15,713 nucleotides of DNA. Origin: Dunaliella salina (Eukaryota > Chlorophyta > Chlorophyceae > Chlamydomonadales > Dunaliellaceae). Shown piece by piece: positions 14,637 through 15,713 of this stretch; the first letter of the stretch is position 1; every line of letters starts with the position of its first letter. The stretch is taken from the NCBI GenBank assembly GCA_002284615.2, contig MU069444.1, positions 637,949 through 653,661 of the forward strand, given 5' to 3'. Below the pieces are notes generated by a model. The model ran no database searches and was not told the DNA's origin. It saw only the letters and a program-made list of their open reading frames with translations. The position numbers and the translations under genes were made by a program.

Positions 14637-15062
14637 CTCCCCTCTTACTGCAATGCCAGGTTGTGGGCTGATCATCCCATCTTACTGCAATGCCAGGATG
14701 GAGGCCGTTCAACTTCTCTTAATGCAAGGCCAGGATTATCCTCCCCTACTGCAACACCAGAATGCAGACTGATCATCCTCTTTTCAGGCAAGACCAGGGC
14801 TAATCATTCTATCTAAATGCAATGCCAGGTTGTGGGCTGTTTATGCTCTCTTCATGCGATGTCAGGATATGGGCTGACCATCCTCTCTAAATACAATGCC
14901 AGGTGGTCGAGGGCTGATCAACCTCTCAGTGATGAAGGCAGATCATAACCTGTATATGCTGGTTGTGGGCTGGTCATCCTCTCTTCATGCGATGCCAGGA
15001 TATGGGCTGACCATCCTCTCTAAATGAAATGCCAAATGGTTGAGGGCTGACCAACCTCTCAG
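14637..15062. repeat. Tandem array of about 37-bp units, about eleven copies
   Basis: The unit consensus is ATCATCCTCTCTTAATGCAA then TGCCAGGATGTGGGCTG. Some units are shortened or carry insertions. A longer block, ACCATCCTCTCTAAAT to CAACCTCTCAGTGA, occurs twice (from about 14877 and 15010), a higher-order repeat of about 133 bp. Three-frame open reading in parts of the array follows from this periodicity. Confidence 0.88.
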
Positions 15063-15488
15063 TGACACCCCCCCCCCCCTTTTGAATTGGGTCCTCTGCC
15101 TTAGAGGGCTTGCGAGAGCATTTTGCGGCTTCGCCCACGGCAGAATGCAAACAAGGGCGACTTGCAAAAAACAAAGAAAATGGTGGTATTTGACTGCTTT
15201 ACCAGGCGATCTTGTGCTATCAAAGCATTTTGTCACACACTGCCAACAACCTTATAATGGAGTGCTGGAGTGTTGGAAAGAGGGGAACCTTGCATGAAAC
15301 AAGGAAGGGAGGCCATGCCTGTCGCCATTCTCAATCAAAAAAATAAGGGAATTTCTGGGCTAAACATGCTGCTGATTGAGTACACTGACCTGCTGGAGTG
15401 CTTACAGCCCCAGCACCAAACAGTGGAATAGAATAATTGTCGTCATGCGCAACCCACAAATTGAAGATATTTTTGGCATAACACGATG
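15063..15488. other. No recognised gene
   Basis: A C run at 15067-15078 precedes frames open on both strands (plus 15040-15297; minus 14974-15236) without known motifs. No cyclase exon was found on the minus strand. Confidence 0.4.
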
Positions 15489-15532
15489 TTTTGAGGGCCT
15501 TTTGGTGAGGCCCCCCCTTAGTTTGCTAGTTA
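15489..15532 (+). repeat. Dispersed repeat, TTTTGAGGGCC / TGAGGCCCC element (copy 2)
   Basis: TTTTGAGGGCCTTTTGGTGA, then GGCCCCCCC and GCTAGTTA, matches 10824-10865 in the same orientation. Confidence 0.65.
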
Positions 15533-15713
15533 GGGCACCTTCCGCATGGCGTTGCGCAAGGTCACGGGCTCGCCTTTGCTTCCTTCTTTCTCGAGTTGTT
15601 TCCTTCCTTATAGCAAAGGCCCTCACGGGACCGCTATGTCCTTGGGTTGATGCAAAGACAAAACAAAAATACCTTACCTTCATGCATAGGGTTGGCCAAA
15701 TTCACACATACAC
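15533..15713. other. Window right end, unassigned
   Basis: A minus-strand frame (15683-15402) is Arg/Lys-rich and crosses the dispersed repeat, so it is not convincing. GGGTTGGCCAAATTC at 15689-15703 matches 11408-11422 in the cyclase intron, giving a third dispersed word family. Confidence 0.4.

Noticed and set aside
14637..15062. CRISPR array
   Set aside because: Units are contiguous, degenerate and lack unique spacers of constant length; no cas-like gene is present.

Overview
The window looks like nuclear DNA of a repeat-rich eukaryote. It has spliced exons with GT..AG introns and phase-matched junctions, several decayed non-LTR retrotransposons (LINEs), long CA and GT microsatellites, and many short degenerate tandem arrays. 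No operon, Shine-Dalgarno pattern or bacterial gene layout is present. The taxon cannot be fixed from this sequence. A large-genome alga or other protist would fit LINE remnants of mixed type plus a many-exon class III nucleotidyl cyclase, but that is inference.

Layout. 1-345 (minus) is part of a LINE reverse transcriptase running off the left edge. 523-3278 is a patchwork of LINE 3' ends of three kinds: two on the minus strand with a C-terminal domain carrying an E-I-K motif (776-1110 and 2708-3278), one on the plus strand with a Cys/His-rich C-terminus (1343-1892), and one on the plus strand with a D-E-E-H-V block (2178-2590). A second, very short copy of the last kind at 7991-8223 keeps a perfect 16-bp target-site duplication. 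3279-4586 is non-coding with short repeats. 4587-5294 (minus) holds four small exons whose phases all fit, giving a possible 104-residue protein of unknown family. 5295-7974 has no recognised gene; it contains a G-rich block with one N, a palindrome and an unassigned ORF.

The best gene lies on the minus strand between 13164 and 10176. Four consecutive exons encode most of a class III nucleotidyl (adenylate/guanylate) cyclase catalytic domain: the V-E-T-V-G-D-A-Y block, the R-V-G-I-H-A-G-P-V block, a 28-nt micro-exon with F-G-D-A-V-N, and an exon with A-S-R-M-E-S. All three junctions are canonical and preserve frame. The first part of the domain and the C-terminal K-G-K-G part were not found in the window.

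The most unusual observation is that introns of this gene carry tandem, decaying copies of the 3' end of the exon just upstream, usually with the splice donor. This is seen after exons A, B and D, so the same kind of duplication seems to have happened at three separate 5' splice sites of one gene.

From 13440 rightward there is a CCGG-rich segment with two perfect hairpins and a possible three-exon plus-strand gene (13629-14437, 145 residues, RG-rich then Pro/Gln-rich). After that come a 20-bp-scale array, a 37-bp array of about eleven units (14637-15062), and a dispersed repeat at 15489-15532 that also occurs at 10824-10865.
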